A stretch of 64,000 bases of DNA from Branchiostoma floridae (taxonomy: Eukaryota; Chordata; Leptocardii; Amphioxiformes; Branchiostomatidae), in contig NC_049980.1 of assembly GCF_000003815.2 (NCBI RefSeq), positions 28,325,273 to 28,389,272 of the forward strand. Direction: 5' to 3'. The position numbers were made by a program, and so were the translations under genes. Of the stretch, positions 59,322-64,000 are shown piece after piece. Below the pieces are notes generated by a model that searched no databases, was not told the DNA's origin, and worked only from the letters and a program-made list of their open reading frames with translations. Within the stretch, counting starts at the first letter, position 1. Every line of letters begins with the position of its first letter.

Positions 59322-59772
59322 GACACTTGGGACAAGGCAGAAGATAAAACTGATTGAGTCACTAATGACAAGGTCTTAGGCAGAGCAAAAGAAAAGTTCT
59401 TGAAACATTTTCTCATTGCAACAAGCAAAAGCAACACAAATATGACACACCTGATGCTTTGACATATATTGAAATACTGGGCAGGTGTGAAATTGAAAGT
59501 GATAACTAGATTTGGAAAATATATGGCTTGTACATGTATACACCTTTCTCACGCGGCGGCCATGATAGATCTAAAACGAGTTCAATGTGGCAAACAAAAG
59601 TCTGTCTATCATAATTAGCAGTTCAACCAATGAAAGCCTGCCAATGGACCAATCCGGCCTGTCAATCAAACCTAACGGATTGACCAATCAGAGCGCGCCA
59701 TTTCCACCAAGCGACATCCGCCATTTTGTCGGGCAAGAACTTGGAAACCGGCGCCATTTTACATTGGTTTCA

Positions 59773-62700
59773 ATGGGGAAAGTCTGTTGTTTCGGGACTT
59801 GCAATTCAGACTCCAGGTACCCTGAAAGGGTGTCTGGAGTCAGTTTTTACCCTTTTCCGAAGCCAAAGACCCGCATGGATGCATGCATGAGATGGATAAA
59901 GGCCTGTGGTCGTCCACATTCGCAACTCAATGTAACGAAGATTACGAAGGACACATACGTATGTTCAAAGGTGAGAAGGCAGTTTAGCAGTGTCACATAC
60001 GTTATCGGCTAAAATTTAGCACACTTTCATCGACAAACGGGCATAGAAATGAATATTGTACTACTAGTATATCACCATAGCCCTGTTTTATCTCGTAACG
60101 CTCGGCAGTGCTATAATGCCGCCATGACCGCATGGATGTTATGGCGCTTCAAAATACCCCCCTCCCCTTTGCAAAATGCAACAATCTATTTACCTGAATT
60201 TATTTTGCTATTTGTGGGAAGGAAACCTGTACAGTATTTTGTCAGGCACCAGATATGACCCATACTCTATTCCTGGTCCTATGTAGTACCCTGCTGTAAG
60301 ATTTTTGGTAGTACGTGGATATTTTCAAACTTATATCAAACATGTCTCAAACAGCACTTCAAAGATGGGAGACCAACGACACGGTTTCCAGACCCGCAGC
60401 CAGCGGATGGCACCGACGCCGCGCCAGTCAGGACGCCAATGAAACGTCATGTACAGCAGAATGAGTGGTAAGACTTTATACTGTCACTTTTGTGTCGGTG
60501 CCATGTAAGGTGAAACACAAATAAAAGAAGTACATAATGCACAAAAAGTCTACACACACTTTGCACTATTATTTACTAGTAGTACACATATCTGATGATT
60601 TTCAAAACTGTGTTAGTAGTGTGTAGATATTGTCTGCAGCAGAAACACAACAGGGCTTTGAATTAGCAGCCCGTGAAATGAAAGCTTATATTTTAGTGCT
60701 TTAGCAAATGTTACATGAGCATTTTTAATTTTGGCGGTGGGGGGTGAAAACCTGCACTAGTGCAGGCATTATGTCATATGCAGGGTTCGCAATACTTTTA
60801 GGAACATTCAAAATCACCTGCAACACACAAGTTTTACCTGCATATTTTCTTCAGTAGAAAAGCAACTTATTCAGTAAGAGTTGTTGGATTAGACACAGGA
60901 AACTGCTTAGAAACCATTGATTTTTTTAAATTTTATATTTGACAGTATAGCAAAAAGCAGTCAGTGACAAAAGTTTTTATAAACTGGAATGAAATCAACA
61001 GCTACAACACAAGACAATCACATCTCCTACACAAACTAAACCACACTTCAAGAGCAGGTCAGCGCATGTTTGTTTTTGGAGATACATGTACTACAATATA
61101 CAACTCAGTAAATCCTGACTTAAAACTAGCACCCACACCGAAAACAGTCAATCAGGCCTTAACCCCAAAAGATCTATGAAATGACTGGATTATGATAATG
61201 ATTTGTTATGACTTAACTTCATTTGAGTTATGATTCATTTTGCCTTTTGTTTGTTAATATTACCTTCTGTTATTTTGTCCATAGATTGACTATATATATC
61301 TGTTATTATGATGGGTTGTTATTATGTAAGTTCTTTTGAGTACTTTGTTCCATTATTTGTAACTTATACGTGCATTGGACTCGTGTTTGTTGTCTGTTGT
61401 TAAGCATTTTCTTTTGTACATTGTTTTATATATTTTATTCTGTAACTGGGCTATCATGAAAATCAGTTTTACAAACCAAATGATCACCCAAAAGATCAGT
61501 GAATAAATAAATATTTGGCTACTACCACAGTACCTAGATTGCCATGTGATTTTAAGTTCACTGCAAACACAGTATGTACAGCTATGAGGTATGTGTACAG
61601 TTTGAAATATTTGCCATCATGTTATGTTCACAGAGGAAAAGTAAAAGCAAAAACAGTGAACTTAAAAATACAGTGACGAATTCAGGAAATACATGTACAG
61701 TACTTATACAACACTAGTTATAGTCAGTCAATATCATAGTTATTTGCTATGAATGTCCATTAGTCTACTGTTTGACAACATTAATTAGTATCATGTGTTT
61801 TTTTATCCATTTCAGCAACAAAAAGCCCAGACTGACCCCACCCATACAGGAAAGTCAGCTGCAGGGAACACCCACAGAAGGATGTAAGTGAAACACAATT
61901 CATTTTACTTTTCACTTTCCTAAATACTAGTTGCCAGTGGGATTGTTGTTGAGCAAGTATATTTAGTCAACATGGGTATTTTGAGTGATGCGCTGAACAA
62001 ACGGCATAGCATGTGTCTTGTAAAACTTTGCCAACTTAACAAGCATATCTTGGCAGAACTGCACATCAGGGAGGATTCGCTCAACGTGTGTGTCAACACA
62101 GTGACAGACAAAGTCACAAAAGGGTGCCCCTGTGACCAAGAGCTGCCCTTGGACTTGGTAGAAATACTCATGACTCCTATCTAAAGACAAGGAGTCCCCT
62201 TCTGCTTTCAAGTAGAAGTTGGGAAGGTTCAGACTGGCATCCTTGGCAGTCATGTTTCGAGCGCTGTAGGGACACTTCACTTCAAGAATGCCAGTCTGCG
62301 CCCCACAACACACTTTACCATCAGGGGAGGCTCCCAGAAAGGAAAAGAAAGGGTCGACAACAAGACCACACTCATGAATATGAACAGCTTGGTTAGATGA
62401 CTCAAAGGTGCGGATGTATGCCTCCTTAGCCTGGGCTTGTCAGGAACTTGATGTTGTACTCTTTTTTTCTCTTCAGGATCTTTCCAAACATGGATGCTGT
62501 GACCCGTTTCTGCCGCTCAGCATGCCAGAGGGGGCATTCTGATTGCTTTACTGTAGCCCCCTCAAGGGAAACTGCCTCCTCTACCGTTAGGTTACACATA
62601 TTATTACAGACATAGAATTCGTCAGGGAGGACCCATGACTGGTTTGGCTGTGGGAATGTGGTGTTCCCACATGCTGTGGCTGTAGCATGGCAGGTCCTGG

Positions 62701-64000
62701 GTGGGGAACAGTTCAGCTGCAGAATGCAAAAACAGATAATCTTAAATTAAACATGAGTCAGTGCTTATAATGCATTGTTTCTTTACAGCACCTGCCCAAG
62801 AGTCTCACAACAACATCAGAGAGGACAAAGGAAGATCTAACATACATTTTTATTACGGTAGCAATAATTAATAGTTCATTGTTGTTGTCTATTTCAGCTT
62901 CTTCTCCAAGTCTACGTTCCATCCAGAGACTGAAAAAGGAAAATAAGGACCTGAAGAGGGAAAATGATGACCTGAAAAGGAGAAGGAAGACCTGAACAGT
63001 ACATGTGAAGACCTGAGAAGGAAAAATGAAGACCTGAAAAGAGAATGTGCAGACTTGAGCAGGGAGAATGAAGAACTGAAAAAGCATGCGTTTAGTTTTA
63101 ATGTTGTTGCTGGGTCTCGTACAAAGAACTTACTTCAGTATTATACTGGTTTTACCTATGTTACTTTTATGTCCCTCTTCAGTTTCCTTGTTCCAAATGA
63201 AGGTATTAACCCTGTTGCGTACACTTCTAGGAAGACAGCATGTATGGCATTGTCGTTGAAAGACCAGTTGTTTTTGGTGTTGTGTAGACTAAGGAAGGCG
63301 TTTCTTCTGCAGGACTTAGGTTTAAGGTTTAATATCAGTATGCAGGTAGCAGGCATTATTTTCAATTCTTGGATTAACTACATGTATTTAAGACTTGGTT
63401 ATTTGAGCTTATGGCCGGCCCGTGACGTTTTAGTATCAAATATGACTACAGAGTACAAAAGATTATTTCCTACATGTATTGCTTTGATAGACTGCACTGA
63501 GGTTAAAACAGAAACACCATCTTCATTAGTAGTTCAGTCTCAATGTTTTTCTAATTACAAATCTACTACTACTTTAAAAGCACTTATAGTAACAGATTCT
63601 AGAGGTTCTTTTATGTTTTCTACCAAACTTTTTTCAGGTGGCATTTCAGACAAAGATGTATGTCAAAAAGGGGGATTTTTCACACTTCTTAGAGATTTAA
63701 TGGCAGATGGAAAGTTGTTGCCTGGAGATGCCATTATGGCCGACAAGGGTTTTGTGATAGATAAGGAACTTGAGGCGCTAGGACTAAAGCTTAACATTCC
63801 ACCATTTGCATCGTCATCTTGTCAGTTAAGTCCTGGGGATATTGCAGTGACTCGTCGAATTGCTAGTCATCGTGTACATATTGAAAGAACTATAAATAGA
63901 ATAAAGAATTTTAAACTTGTTAGCAGAAAGCTCCCAGCAAATTTGTATGGTACTATCAATGAGATATGGTTGGTTTGCTGCTATCTTACTTCTTTTCAAG
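59773..64000 (+). CDS. THAP-domain DDE transposase (ISL2EU/Harbinger type), 3' end missing, one frameshift
   Basis: Exons read as 59773-59970, 60355-60467, 61816-61883 and 62898 to the edge. Exon 1 starts MGKVCCFGTC and has THAP zinc ligands Cys6, Cys10 and Cys64, with Trp41 and a FYPFPKP box; the fourth ligand, His67 of HF, comes from exon 2 (HFKDGRPTTRFPDPQP). Exon 4 opens with a coiled coil of ENDDLKRE-type heptads, then helix-turn-helix (LRKAFLLQDLGLRF), then a DDE_Tnp_4 domain. The catalytic Asp codons are at 63490 (IDCTEV) and 63742 (MADKGF), and the Glu codon is at 63883 (HIERTINRIK). SNYKSTTTLKALIV and FSGGISDKDV fit the family. One G appears missing near 62980, in the coiled coil. 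Transposases of this type bind the element's inverted ends and cut DNA. The rest lies past the edge. Confidence 0.8.
60968..61180 (+). mobile_element. Possible LINE remnant inside the transposase gene
   Basis: The frame includes NSYNTRQSHLLHKLNHT, like the YNTR motif near the end of LINE ORF2 proteins, then a stop and a tail with AATAAATAAATA at about 61502. Weak, and no other domain is seen. Confidence 0.35.
61963..62716 (-). pseudogene. YqaJ-type exonuclease of the transposon, frameshifted
   Basis: The minus-strand exon starts after an acceptor (TTCTGCAG) at 62716. The first frame has QSECPLWHAERQKRVTASMF then GKIL, the usual YqaJ N-terminal block. It runs to a stop after KFLTSPG at about 62430. 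In a second frame KEAYIRTFESSNQAVHI leads to the nuclease core: FLGASPDG (Asp) and GILEVKCPYS (Glu and Lys of the PD-(D/E)xK centre), then YFYQVQGQLLVTG and VERILPDVQF, with a stop at 61963. Compared with the family, some 25-30 residues around the shift seem to be missing, so a deletion is more likely than a simple read error. It lies on the opposite strand within an intron of the transposase gene. Confidence 0.75.

Larger units (their letters stand above)
59540..64000 (+). mobile_element. Large ISL2EU-like DNA transposon, right end outside window
   Basis: The left end ACACCTTTCTCACGCGGCGG follows an AT at 59538-59539. The element encodes a THAP plus DDE transposase on the plus strand and a YqaJ-type nuclease on the minus strand inside the transposase's third intron. 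This pairing is, to my knowledge, the hallmark of ISL2EU elements. At least 4.46 kb is present. Both genes carry a frameshift in this sequence, so the copy may be non-autonomous, unless these are read errors. Confidence 0.8.

Noticed and set aside
59587-59772. Upstream extension of the THAP reading frame to 59587
   Set aside because: THAP proteins begin right at the zinc-binding Cys motif. The methionine at 59773 (MGKVCC) fits that rule and the upstream codons include the transposon's end region.

Overview
The window is animal nuclear DNA from a draft assembly. It has spliced genes with consensus GT-AG introns, LINEs, many small inverted-repeat transposons and five runs of N (29340-29439, 30445-30665, 31675-31958, 33268-33771, 35609-35708). 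The gene family expansion, the intermediate filament exon and the transposon types fit a lancelet (Branchiostoma) best. That assignment is inference; another invertebrate deuterostome or a mollusc cannot be excluded.

Main content: a tandem array of Kelch-like (BTB-BACK-Kelch) genes, numbered KL1 to KL9 here. KL1 is on the minus strand and runs off the left edge. KL2 to KL9 are on the plus strand. Every complete copy has five coding exons with identical phases. Exons 1, 2 and 3 are exactly 107, 214 and 140 bp in all eight copies that have them; exon 4 (567-591 bp) and exon 5 (706-955 bp) vary. Intact reading frames are KL2 (585 aa), KL4 (662 aa), KL6 (633 aa), KL7 (597 aa), KL8 (619 aa) and KL9 (619 aa). 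KL3 is a pseudogene broken by a LINE. KL5 has two frameshifts and ends in a gap. A decayed exon 4 scrap lies at about 22046-22200. KL8 and KL9 are a very recent duplicate pair. The family architecture is that of substrate adaptors for CUL3 ubiquitin ligases, and several copies end in an acidic tail that is unusual for this family.

Shared regulation: a nuclear-receptor DR1-like site (GGGTCAAAGGTCA and variants) lies about 75-135 bp upstream of the start codon of every copy that has exon 1. A G-rich run (about GGGGGAGGGGGG) lies just inside intron 1 of every copy.

Layout: 1-1096 KL1 (minus); 1097-2819 divergent intergenic region; 2820-9171 KL2 with a TA-flanked MITE and a 1,245-bp repeat in its introns; 10270-14640 LINE fragment, KL3 pseudogene and inserted LINE; 15666-20986 KL4; 20987-24647 repeats, including the second 1,245-bp copy and a perfect 29-bp hairpin; 24648-29339 KL5; 29440-33900 gapped, low-complexity duplications; 34058-34371 an isolated intermediate filament first exon; 34850-36590 minisatellites and a possible solo LTR; 37516-41279 KL6; 43138-44120 a palindrome-array transposon; 44310-47583 KL7; 48866-53935 KL8, with a second palindrome-array transposon (49277-50749) in intron 1; 54154-55386 three MITEs, two of them nested; 55641-59321 KL9; 59540-64000 a large DNA transposon with a THAP-DDE transposase and a YqaJ-type nuclease (ISL2EU-like), cut by the right edge.

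Most novel-looking observation: the two palindrome-array elements. They carry about 17-20 imperfect palindromes of the form CAGCACTGG-N4-CCAGTGCTG, separated by short variable spacers and bounded by terminal inverted repeats. KL9 supplies a natural empty site for the copy in KL8.
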